Assembly: GCA_965200825.1 (NCBI GenBank)
Contig: OZ241385.1
Span: 2,170,001 to 2,234,000 of the forward strand
Source of the DNA: Bin80 sp026709335
Lineage (GTDB): Bacteria > Bacteroidota > Rhodothermia > Rhodothermales > Bin80
Direction of reading: 5' to 3'
DNA: 64,000 nucleotides
This document shows positions 37,636 through 46,414 of the stretch, in pieces. The position numbers were made by a program, and so were the translations under genes. Positions within the stretch are counted from its first letter, which is position 1, and each line of letters starts with the position of its first letter. The notes below the pieces were generated by a model, which did no database searches, was not told the origin of the DNA, and saw only the letters and a program-made list of their open reading frames with translations.

Positions 37636-38714
37636 CAAGACGGCCAGGCATCTACGCTGCATTGTTGGCATGTGTGGTGGGATGCGGACCAGCCGAGCCC
37701 CCAGAACATTCTGTGACGCGTGTGGAATTTACCGTGGATACGGTGGCGACCTACACGCTAGAGGGCCGCTCGTTGGTTGATCCCAATGTACTCGGATCCC
37801 CTTACGACATTGTTGCAAGCTCAGATCGCCTCCTTGTCGGTGACGATAAGGCGGAGAAACCCCTTCTTGTGTTTGATCGCTTTTCCGGTGACTTGCTAAA
37901 ATCAGCCGGCGCTTTGGGGAGTGGACCTGGGGAAGTGAGCGGACATTTGCAACTTGACATCAAGACGGGAAAGAGCGAAGGATGGGTATTGGACATCATC
38001 TATCAATCCCTCACATACGTTCATTTGGACACACTTGTGGCAACTGGCTTTCTGTCTCATCGGAGTACGAGACTTGGTAACAGTGGAGGCGTCGTGCTGA
38101 ATTCTGCACAGATGGCGGATGGTAGCATCTTGGGATGGGGGGTGCATCCGGTTGACGGCTTGGCCATGTTTGACTCAAGTGGTGCATTTGAGGGCGCCTT
38201 TGGCAATGCCCCGCCCGGGGCGGACAATGTTTCCATGGCGGTTCGTAACCATGCGTGGCGTCAGACGCTACGCACTTCGCCCGATGCAGAGCGCCTGGTT
38301 GCGGCATACTATAACGCTGACAGGCTGGATATCTATGATTCCGGCGTCCTCGCGCATGTCGCGAACGGCCCTGAGTTCTTTGAACCGATCTATATCGCAG
38401 ATGAAACACCTAGAGGACAGATGCTAGCCCTGCAGCCTGACAATCGATCAGGCTATGTAGATGTGGATGTAACGGAGGAATTTATTTATGCTCTGTATTC
38501 GGGCAAGAAAAGAGATGAGACTAGTTTGGGTTCAGAGCGGGGGGCCTACTTTCTAGTTTTTGACTGGACAGGAAGACCTATGGGGCGTCTTAACGTATCT
38601 GGATCGCCACCCTCAATGGCTGTCTCCGCAGACAACAGTGAACTTTACGTCATTTTCACAAGTCCGGTACCACAAATCATTCGCTTCGAGATTCCTGAAA
38701 GCTTAGTGCAATAG
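37626..38714 (+). CDS. Six-bladed beta-propeller lipoprotein
   Basis: A 362-residue protein with a short signal ending in a lipobox-like CVVGCG (Cys near residue 20). Repeated blades with the pattern of the Bacteroidota BF2992/TolB-like propellers follow: SPYDIVASSDRLLVGDD, LLVFDRFSGDLL, SGPGEVSGH, and the final SMAVSADNSELYVIF. It probably sits in the outer membrane or periplasm. Its start lies inside the end of the small peptide gene, so the two are translated from one message. Ligand and role are unknown. The first Met (ATG at 37626) fits the signal. Confidence 0.75.
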   Translation: MPVTRRPGIYAALLACVVGCGPAEPPEHSVTRVEFTVDTVATYTLEGRSLVDPNVLGSPYDIVASSDRLLVGDDKAEKPLLVFDRFSGDLLKSAGALGSGPGEVSGHLQLDIKTGKSEGWVLDIIYQSLTYVHLDTLVATGFLSHRSTRLGNSGGVVLNSAQMADGSILGWGVHPVDGLAMFDSSGAFEGAFGNAPPGADNVSMAVRNHAWRQTLRTSPDAERLVAAYYNADRLDIYDSGVLAHVANGPEFFEPIYIADETPRGQMLALQPDNRSGYVDVDVTEEFIYALYSGKKRDETSLGSERGAYFLVFDWTGRPMGRLNVSGSPPSMAVSADNSELYVIFTSPVPQIIRFEIPESLVQ

Positions 38715-38979
38715 TCACGTCAAGCTCACAGCATAGAAGTTGCATCTGAGGCAGCCTGATCCTGCACGAATTTATGTTGAACCCCCTTGCTCGTGTTTGC
38801 AATGACCTCCGTATGATGCGAATAGTTCCGATCGTGCGGTAGATTCAAGTTTCATATCGAATTTGCTGCAATAAATTCTGAATGCCGATCAAGTTGCTGT
38901 GACGCCAATAGCGCAACTCAGGATGCGAAGGATCCTCGCCGACGGTGTTCAAAGTGGGGAGGACTATCTCCCATAAGCG

Positions 38980-39802
38980 TTAACTTGTTTGATGAATTGG
39001 GGAATATTTTTCTATTTGATTATTTCTGCGCCTTGGAGGTTCTATGAGCGATTTAGAGATGGTTCCCCTGTTTTCAATCATTTCATTCAAGGAATAGTAG
39101 GGTTCAATGGTCCGCAAAATTTGATTTTGTACGAACTTGAAATCATTCCATTCACTTCGTTTCCATCGAGTATCCCCAGGGGAAAAAGTCCGCGCATGCC
39201 GGACCATTTTTTCGGTCAACAGTGCAACCATGAGTTTTCCGTAAAGCCAAGCCTGAGAATTCTCATCATCCATTTTTGGTAGATGCCCCAGCTGGGCCAA
39301 TGATTTGAATCGTTTGAACACTAATTCGACCTGCCAGCGCAGCCGATACCATTCCAAAACATCTGCTTCCGAGTATTTATCGGCAGGGAAGGTCGTAAAC
39401 AGAATGACATAGCGTGCGTAGCGTAACGTCTGATCTTTGGACTTTTTTTTCTTCCGCTGTGCAGTCTTCAAGATTCGATCCTGTGCGTCCTCAATAGCTT
39501 CATCATGTTTTACGTAAGACAAAGATACGCCCTTGGATCGGCGGCGATGATGTTTTGACGAAAGTGGTCCAAACTCCGGTCTCTCCCGTCTGTTTGATGG
39601 ATTCTGCCGATGACAGTAAATCAAATAGTCCTCCAGGCTTTATCTCAAATTGCAAAGCACCCGTATTGACTCGTACCGTTACATATCCTCCAAATTTTTC
39701 AACGTGCGCAATTCCCGCGCTGGTAGAATATCCCCTGTCGGCTAAAATGTGGGAACTATACGCCAACCTGTAATTCGCTACAGGGTATATACGTGTAGTC
39801 AC
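38980..39802 (-). pseudogene. IS4-family transposase, 5'-truncated and frameshifted
   Basis: The upstream frame (39503-39802) has LADRGYSTSAGIAHVEK, the second-Asp region. The downstream frame (38980-39624) has the family signature YRLRWQVELVFKRFKSL near residues 88-104, i.e. Y-x2-R-x3-E-x6-K. The frame changes by one base around 39550. The N-terminal part with the first catalytic Asp is absent, and the relic begins about 10 bases from the end of the type III res gene. It is inactive. Confidence 0.85.
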
Positions 39803-39811
39803 GGTACAATC

Positions 39812-42439
39812 TCAGGGAACCTCAGGCAAATTCAGGATTGATTTTAACTGCCTGTCAAATGACCTGCCTCTTTTCTCCTTGTTGTACAGAGGCATCCCGA
39901 TCAGCCGATAGTGCCTGTTATCCAGTAGAGTGTCTGCACCGTACTCTTCGGTTATCTGCTTCAAAAAAACCTCCTTTGATTGACTATCGTCATTGGACAG
40001 GAGGTGCTCCCCCTTCGGCTCAACAAAAATCTGGTAGCACAGCGTTTCGTGCGTCTGTTTATTTATGATGAACATTGCGAAATCGGGCTCAAAGGCGGAT
40101 CCTCCGTCAAAAGTGTACAGCTTGAAATGTCCTGCATTGCGGAGCAGGTATAACTCATAGTCGTCTGGTAACTGGCCCTTTATGTTCTTGACATATCTGA
40201 CAAAGTGTTTCTCTTCAGATGTGCCATAATTTTCGTTGAACGCATACCAATCCTCACGTGATAAGTCAATCTGCAAGTCAGATCTTGTGGATTCGGATTG
40301 TGGTTTCCCGAATTCTCTATCACTCTCAGAATTGGCATACAAGGTAAAGTGCAATGTTTTCCCGTCAGAATCCTTGCCGAAAATCTTTTTGATTCTATAC
40401 CCCTTGAATTTCTTTGTCCCCCTGTAAACACGGTGTTCCTGCTTAATCGTGGACGATAGATCCTCTAATGCAGAAACGAGTGCTTGCAATCTCATCTCAG
40501 GTGTGGGACTGGATACCTGCTCTGCGTTCCCGCTGAAGCCAATTTTAAGATGGCGGAGGTGGGGGAGGAAGTCGTTGACTGACCGTAGATATGGTATGTA
40601 CTTGACGAGATTGTCAAACCTGTAGAAACGTACCCGATTGAGTGCCTTGCGAATAAGGGCTTCGCGGAATTTATGCACCATGAACACGTGCGACTCGGGG
40701 AGACTTTGCTCTTCGTGACCACCTTGCTGGACGCGGTCATCAAGTGAACCAATAGACATGTAACCTGTGGCAAATCGTATATGGGACTCATGTTTCAAGA
40801 CCATCTCACTAATGTCTACCTCTGGGATGTTGTGTGCTGGCACCTGCTCGTTGAGGTAAATAACCCCATTAGTATAGATATCTGTTTTTCTGAATGAATC
40901 CTTGAGGACAAGTTTTTTAGACACGCTTCCACCCATTACATTGACTCCTGATTCCTTGAGTGAATCTGTGAGTTGAGTTATGTAGCTACGTGTTCCCTCA
41001 CAGTGATAGTACAGATGCTCGCAAATCTTGAGGTGCCCGCTTTTTGAGGTTTCGCAATCGTCGTATTTTCTTTGGTAGAGTGGTTGCTCTTCGGATATCC
41101 TAAATGGGCAGTATCTTGCGCCTCGCCCAATCAGTTGTGCTTCGGATATTGTTTCTTTGTATTTCGTGCCCTTCTTGTTCTTGGGGGGCTGCCTCACTAT
41201 ATCAAACAGATTGAGCACATCCCACCCTTCGTTCAGTTTGTCGACAGAGAACAGGGCCCTGTAAGGATTATCTGCATCCTCTATGCTGTTAACAATGAGT
41301 TGTTTCTGCTGATTTTCCTGATCAGGTTTACTGTTGATCATAACGCATTTCTCGCTTGAAAAGTCTTCTTGTATCTCTAAGACCAAATTCTCGAAAGTGA
41401 TACCATGTTGAACGAAGTATTGAAACATATCGCGGATCACCTGCTTTTCCGTCCGCTTCCGCACCCGCTCCAACCTCTCAGGTGTCAAAGCACTTATCCC
41501 CCTCACGAAATCTCCGAAAAACTTCTCGCTACTATTGATCGAGCTGGACTTGAAGAGGATGACAGGCTTGATCGATATCCTATTATGGACGAATACCTTT
41601 AGCCTGTACTGACTAAGCAAGACCGCCAGCAGAGCGCGCTCAAAGTCGTTATCCACATCCGAATCTATAAGCATTACCTCCTTGGAATACCCGCTTGCCC
41701 TAAATTCTCTGAGTGGGTAGTCAACTAAGTGTTTGTTCTCGTACTTCTTGTATATCTTTTCATTCTCTAAGTCTGCAGTGGCGGTAAATTCAAACAGGTA
41801 ATTATCGGGGTGAGATTTAAATATACGTATTGCTGTTTCCTCCCATGTTTTCTGAGCCCCCTCCCTTGTGCTGGCATTAGTGTGGTGTGCTTCATCTGAG
41901 ATTAGCACGACCCTCCTTCGCCTAAAATCCCCATATGTGCATCCATTCTCTGACGGTTTCTTGTTAAGATCGATATCTAATTGGTGTAATGTCGTAAATA
42001 CAATGTTCATGTCCTCCTCCCGCCCCGCACCGAACTTTGGCACTTCTACAATCTCTACGGTGGTACCATCAATGGAAACAGTATCTGCGAATAAGTATTT
42101 TGATGAATCTGGGTTCAGGAAGTTGGCTCGCGTCTTCTCTATAATCACAGTTCTGTGAGCAAAAAAAATGAAATCCCTGAACCCCTTCTTATAGAGGTCC
42201 AACAGGATGCCCGCCATAATCAGCGTCTTCCCGCTGCCCGTAGCCATCTGAAACAGCAGGTGTCTGAATTCACGTTTGTCATTATAGACCCAATCGTACT
42301 TGATCAGTGCTTCCGTCTGGTAAGGTCGCAGATTAAAAGCGGGGTTTAAATTGGGTGTAATCCATTCGCGCACCTCACTCGCCATGCGACCTTCTTCGTA
42401 GAGTACGGATGCAGTATTCAAGAGCGAAGATCTACCCAT
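39812..42439 (-). CDS. res: Type III restriction enzyme, Res subunit
   Basis: An 875-residue subunit with an SF2 helicase core: Q-motif region LRPYQTEALIKY near residues 37-48, Walker A ATGSGKT near 65-71, DEAH box in LISDEAHHTN near 178-187, and QLIGRGARYC motif VI near 435-444. A C-terminal PD-(D/E)XK nuclease follows (AFEPDFAMFI near 790-800, then IFVEPKGEH near 815-823). It cuts DNA after ATP-driven communication between two inversely oriented recognition sites. The start overlaps the mod stop by 8 bases. The reading frame is intact. Confidence 0.95.
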   Translation of the reverse strand: MGRSSLLNTASVLYEEGRMASEVREWITPNLNPAFNLRPYQTEALIKYDWVYNDKREFRHLLFQMATGSGKTLIMAGILLDLYKKGFRDFIFFAHRTVIIEKTRANFLNPDSSKYLFADTVSIDGTTVEIVEVPKFGAGREEDMNIVFTTLHQLDIDLNKKPSENGCTYGDFRRRRVVLISDEAHHTNASTREGAQKTWEETAIRIFKSHPDNYLFEFTATADLENEKIYKKYENKHLVDYPLREFRASGYSKEVMLIDSDVDNDFERALLAVLLSQYRLKVFVHNRISIKPVILFKSSSINSSEKFFGDFVRGISALTPERLERVRKRTEKQVIRDMFQYFVQHGITFENLVLEIQEDFSSEKCVMINSKPDQENQQKQLIVNSIEDADNPYRALFSVDKLNEGWDVLNLFDIVRQPPKNKKGTKYKETISEAQLIGRGARYCPFRISEEQPLYQRKYDDCETSKSGHLKICEHLYYHCEGTRSYITQLTDSLKESGVNVMGGSVSKKLVLKDSFRKTDIYTNGVIYLNEQVPAHNIPEVDISEMVLKHESHIRFATGYMSIGSLDDRVQQGGHEEQSLPESHVFMVHKFREALIRKALNRVRFYRFDNLVKYIPYLRSVNDFLPHLRHLKIGFSGNAEQVSSPTPEMRLQALVSALEDLSSTIKQEHRVYRGTKKFKGYRIKKIFGKDSDGKTLHFTLYANSESDREFGKPQSESTRSDLQIDLSREDWYAFNENYGTSEEKHFVRYVKNIKGQLPDDYELYLLRNAGHFKLYTFDGGSAFEPDFAMFIINKQTHETLCYQIFVEPKGEHLLSNDDSQSKEVFLKQITEEYGADTLLDNRHYRLIGMPLYNKEKRGRSFDRQLKSILNLPEVP

Positions 42440-44457
42440 TGCCGTAAAAATCTTTGTTTAGATGGCGGTCTATGTCACTAACCTTGAATGAGTCATCATT
42501 TATCTCCGAGTAGGGAATATATAGCATGTTGAGATCTATGATCTTTTGCAAGATTTTCTTCTGTGAATGCACAGGCAGCCTCGCGAACTCCTCATCCGAG
42601 GTCTTATCAAATTCAACCCTATAGGAGATGAACGGGTCACTCTGGAATCCGATCCATAGATCAATCAGTTCTTTTTTGGTTGCATTCCTGATCCGCTCGA
42701 GATCAATTTGCTTCAGGCTGGCGAGCTCCATGTAGATTAGCCTATCGTTTGATCCTGATTCTGTCGGTTTCGCCACTTCAGTTGCACCTTGCACCTCCGA
42801 CGGCCAAGTGGTAAACATATCGTCCGCGATCACCGAGTTAATCCTAGCGAGTGTGACATCTTCAATGTAGTCCATCTGCTCAATCATAATGAAGCGTCGG
42901 CTTGCTCCATACTTCCAGTTGAGGTTGAGGACTGCGTGCCCAGTTGTTCCGCTCCCCGCAAAAAAATCCAAGACGATATCCGTAGGCCCCGCGAGCGTGC
43001 GGATGATGTCCTCTAAGGTGAAGACGGATTTGGGATAGTTAAATCCACTATTCTTGCGACCAAGTATTTTCGATAACAATTTGGTTCCGTGTTCCTTGGA
43101 GTTATATTTCTTCTTCCACCAAACCGTGGGCACCTTTTCCCCTTTGCTGACGCGATACTTCTTGTAGATGACAACACAACCCCGCTTCTCGTGAAACTTA
43201 GCGGATAATTCTTGGACGAGTTCCTGAGCTGAGTCCTTTGTTACGTCCCATGTACGTTCCTTTCCTGTCGGACTTATGGGGTATACCGGAGTTGAGCTGG
43301 GATCTGAAAGAGGCTCGGTAGACACGGTTTGGAGATCACCGCTTACATACAGCGGGTACCAGAAGTTTTCTGACTTATTTTCCCTAAGACCAAGTGGCCC
43401 ACCGCCTGTGCGCATAAACTCTACCCATTTGAACTTCCCCTCCTCGTCCTCCTCGTTGAACTCCGCTAAGGATTCTCCATGAAGGATCACGTTGTTCATG
43501 GAGCATACATCCTTATCGCGTGCATAAACGATCATGAAGTCATTGGTGGGGGAGAAGAACTTTACCTGATTTCTCAGTGCGGGGTTGTTGACAACAGTGA
43601 TAATGCCTATTCTATTTTCTCGCCCAAAAATCTCATCGGCTAATACAATCAAGTATCCAAGTTCATAGTGATCAATAGCTATTGCAATGAAACCATCATC
43701 CCGCAGGAAATCTCTTGCGACTTTCAATCGGTTGTGCATAAATGTATACCATGTGGAGCGAGAGTAGTTGTTGTTGTAGCCAAAGGCATTTGCAGGCCCC
43801 CCCGTATTGTAGGGTGGATCAATATAGATCATCTTAACTTTCTGTCTATACACCTTCACCAGTGAATGGAGTGCCACCAGATTATTCCCCTTCACAATTA
43901 GATTGGAGGCTACCATGCCATCCATGTCGCGTGGCAATGCGGCTATCTCGTCCTCCGTCCCACCCCCGTACATCCTCCAATTCGTAAAAACTTTGGGGTG
44001 AAACAGTCTGTCAACATCCCTTTGATGGATGGTAGTGTTTACCAATATCTCATCGTGCCCTGCATCCTCGTGTGACTGTATCCCATGAAATACGCTATCC
44101 TTGTAGGGGAAGTCAAGCACGATCTCCCCCGTTCGCGTCAAAAACGCCTGATCTTGGGATATCCCAATCTTATTCTCGAAAACCGTGTAGCTTCCAGGGA
44201 GGAACTGCTCATGGGTAACATATTTTTGAAATGCCACCTTGTCGAAAACGAAAATACCCCCCCCCCCCCATTTTTTCGAAAAACTTCGACTTTGTTTCTT
44301 CATCTCGGAGGAGTAAATTCAGCAGTACCTGATCGCATTTCAGAGCATCTTCCACTATAAGATGTTTCACCAATTTACCATCAACCATGTACTTAGGTGA
44401 CTCCTGTAGCACAGTCTCCAGGTGCCTTAGGTAATTCAAGGGGGACTTAGTTAGCAT
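42432..44457 (-). CDS. mod: Type III DNA methyltransferase Mod, split by a G13 tract (phase OFF)
   Basis: The N-terminal part reads from the ATG at 44457 (SPLNYLRHLE, VDGKLVKHLIVEDAL, LLLRDEETKSKFFEKM, residues about 5-63) and then enters a G tract at 44257-44269. With 13 Gs, translation runs into a frame that stops at 44209. The rest of the protein lies one frame away, resuming as IFVFDKVAFQKYV. It contains IDPPYNTGG (motif IV, before the AdoMet site, as in beta-type enzymes) and DFFAGSGTTGHAVL (motif I). Lengths of 12 or 15 Gs would join the halves into about 674 residues, the usual Mod size. The N-terminal pattern before and after the tract matches known Mod proteins continuously, so the split is best read as slippage, not decay. 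Confidence 0.9.
44257..44269 (-). repeat. Homopolymer tract, G13 on the mod coding strand
   Basis: Thirteen consecutive Cs on the + strand. It lies within codons for M-G-G-G-G between KFFEK and IFVFDK of Mod. Tracts of this type change length by slipped-strand mispairing, and each one-base change moves the frame. The observed length gives a premature stop at 44209. Confidence 0.95.
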
Positions 44458-44843
44458 GGCAATCCCCGTAGTAAAGGGCGTTGGTTTGCATCAATTTGCA
44501 GTGGTTTGTTTATTGATGCAAATATAACACAATCTTGAATAATTTGTGGAATACTTAGGATTTGACCGGTGCCAGTCATCACCGAGAAGTATCGCTTGCA
44601 GTCTCTGCACCTATACCGCATGCCATTGCTATTATTGGTCTCGTACGTGTTGCACCCCTGACATTTGGGGCATCTGCGACCATCTCGCCAGAAGATGGAC
44701 TCAAACCACTTGATCGCTGTTTCTTCATCAGGGATGAGCTTGATCAACTCAAAGAAACTAATTCCATGTCGGAAAGCCTTGCCAGGTCCCGTCATTATAT
44801 GTTGCGCCTCCACGCTTTTGTGTTCACTTATATGACTCATCAA
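44451..44843 (-). pseudogene. IS1595-type transposase, N-terminal fragment
   Basis: This encodes FFELIKLIPDEETAIKWFE and a zinc ribbon CPKCQGC...YRCRDCKRYFSV (four Cys pairs near residues 57-85), the start of an IS1595/ISSpo-like transposase. After TGT the homology ends and the frame runs only to 44451, seven bases inside mod. The DDE domain is absent. The fragment marks the upstream boundary of the restriction locus. Confidence 0.75.
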
Positions 44844-44950
44844 GATAGGAGTTGGTTACAGTTAGTTGGATAATTCCCTAAAATGTAATCGCCCTTCTGA
44901 ATGGGAAATTGCTTGAAGGACTCTCCTGTTCCTTCTCCTTTTGTCGCTGT

Positions 44951-45022
44951 CAATTTGAAAACTTCAGATCCGCCATCCTCTTCTTCTGCGAAGGCCTGGA
45001 ACTTTATCCACAACAATCGTAG
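44951..45022 (+). pseudogene. ISL3-type transposase 3'-end scrap
   Basis: This encodes QFENFRSAILFFCEGLELYP to a TAG at 45020, followed by the terminal GTAGTACC. It is the same subtype as the relic at 16470-16632. Confidence 0.75.
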
Positions 45023-45113
45023 TAGTACCAAACAAAATAATTAATTGCATGGCAAGCAATTCAGCCGTACCTGTATCTATATTCGAACCTGAACTCAAGC
45101 GGGAAATGACGAA

Positions 45114-45281
45114 ATGAAAAATGCGGAGCTAAAACCTATATCACTTTCTCTTGCGTTATCTCAGCCAGAGCCAAAAGATCAAGATTTAATTCTATTGGAT
45201 CGAGAGATGCCATTTGAATCGGAGGATGAGATAGAATATGAAGGAGGGGATAGCATACCGAAAGGATTCAAGCCCTACTAA
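45114..45281 (+). CDS. Possible small ORF, 55 aa
   Basis: From the ATG at 45114 to the TAA at 45279: an acidic 55-residue peptide (LILLDREMPFESEDEIEYEGG near residues 26-46). Its ATG overlaps the stop of a 22-codon ORF (from 45048) as ATGA. No family is recognised. It lies between two IS scraps, so it may be a leftover. Confidence 0.25.
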   Translation: MKNAELKPISLSLALSQPEPKDQDLILLDREMPFESEDEIEYEGGDSIPKGFKPY

Positions 45282-45495
45282 GCAACTCCCCAGTACAGAG
45301 GTAAAGCCTGATTATCGGAATGCTCCGAAGCAGAGCAATGATTCGAAAGACCTTAGGCGTTTTCTCAACCGTGGAAATGTGGAGGGAATGCCAAAAAGAT
45401 CGAAAGCAAGTGGGGGAAAATATGGAAGCAGTCGAGCGGCGAGTGATGATAAGAAAAACGCATTACGGAGCTACTCTCTTCACACCGTAAAACAG

Positions 45496-45545
45496 TTCTT
45501 TCTGCGGAGGTTTAGATCTCAAACCACACAAAGCTCAGTAGAACC
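45496..45545 (+). mobile_element. Solo ISL3 terminal fragment (50 bp)
   Basis: This matches almost exactly the last 50 bases of the ISL3 copies at 649-698 and 6725-6776, including the stop codon and CAGTAGAACC terminus. It is a scar of a deleted copy, 36 bases from the eda stop codon. Confidence 0.8.
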
Positions 45546-45580
45546 AAATGAAGGTTCAGAAAAGAAAGTTTTAAGAGCAA

Positions 45581-46237
45581 CTATATCGGGAGAATTTTCC
45601 GCGCTTCTGTAATACTATTGCATAAGATGCGAGCTCGCTCAGTGAGCACTGAAAATTGCCCACTTTGAATCACTTCCACATCAATCAGAGCGCTGCCTAG
45701 GCCCACAGCCACCGCCCCTGTACGAATCCATTCCCCTGCATTTTCGGGGGTGACGCCTCCGGTAGTAACCAACTTCAAATTTGGTAATGGGGCCAGAAGT
45801 GCTTTCAGGTAACCAGACCCCAATTGTCCTGCCGGAAAGATTTTTATCATGTCTGCCCCATACTCATGGGCAACTTGTGCTTCAGTTGGGGTAAATGCCC
45901 CGGGGATGACCGGCAATTCTCGAACATGCCCAGAATCTATCACTTCCTTCTTTGTTACAGGGCTCACAACAAAATCTGCACCCGCCGAAGCAACATCTTG
46001 AACCTGCTGCTCTGTAATCACCGACCCTGCTCCGATCAATATCTCTGATCCATGGGATTTTTGAAGTGCTTCGATTGAGGATAGGGAGCCCGGAGTTGTG
46101 AGAGTGATTTCGAGTACCTTGACTCCTCCTCTTATAAGCGCATCTACTGTCTGCTCGAGTGGCAATTTCTTACGAAAGCGCAGGACGGCTATGGCGCCCG
46201 ACGTGATAATCTGTTTGACTTTCTCCCTTCGATTCAT
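45581..46237 (-). CDS. eda: 2-dehydro-3-deoxy-phosphogluconate (KDPG) aldolase
   Basis: A 218-residue class I aldolase of the KDPG/KHG family. The Schiff-base Lys is in DMIKIFPAGQLG near residues 133-144. Other motifs are EITLTTPGS near 42-50, GAGSVITEQQV near 72-82 with catalytic Glu/phosphate-binding regions, and TGGVTPENAGEW near 168-179. It splits KDPG into pyruvate and glyceraldehyde 3-phosphate, in the Entner-Doudoroff or uronate pathway. It stands alone here, divergent from the PLP decarboxylase. Confidence 0.93.
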   Translation of the reverse strand: MNRREKVKQIITSGAIAVLRFRKKLPLEQTVDALIRGGVKVLEITLTTPGSLSSIEALQKSHGSEILIGAGSVITEQQVQDVASAGADFVVSPVTKKEVIDSGHVRELPVIPGAFTPTEAQVAHEYGADMIKIFPAGQLGSGYLKALLAPLPNLKLVTTGGVTPENAGEWIRTGAVAVGLGSALIDVEVIQSGQFSVLTERARILCNSITEARKILPI

Positions 46238-46414
46238 CTTTGTTCACGATTTATGAAGCCTTTTTGATTTTTGTACGTATTCAGTTTTAGGTATTTGATC
46301 GCATGTCTTACCTGATCAATACGATCAAATTGATATCTATAAACGCCTCTCTGAGGGCTCAATCAGGATGCATAGAACTTCTTTGTTTGTTAACTCTTCA
46401 AAAATAACGCTAAG

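Larger units (their letters stand above)
44844..45580. other. IS scrap region upstream of the restriction locus
   Basis: About 740 bases containing two short ISL3 3'-end relics and low-support small ORFs. No complete gene is evident. Confidence 0.6.

Noticed and set aside
42432..44303. Starting mod at the ATG at 44303 (MKKQSRSFSKKW)
   Set aside because: The residues before the G tract in that frame lack Mod homology; the upstream frame from 44457 carries the true N-terminus.
45238..45612. 124-aa ORF between IS scraps and eda
   Set aside because: It runs through the solo ISL3 end and into eda antisense; composition is low-complexity and Ser/Lys-rich. No support as a gene.
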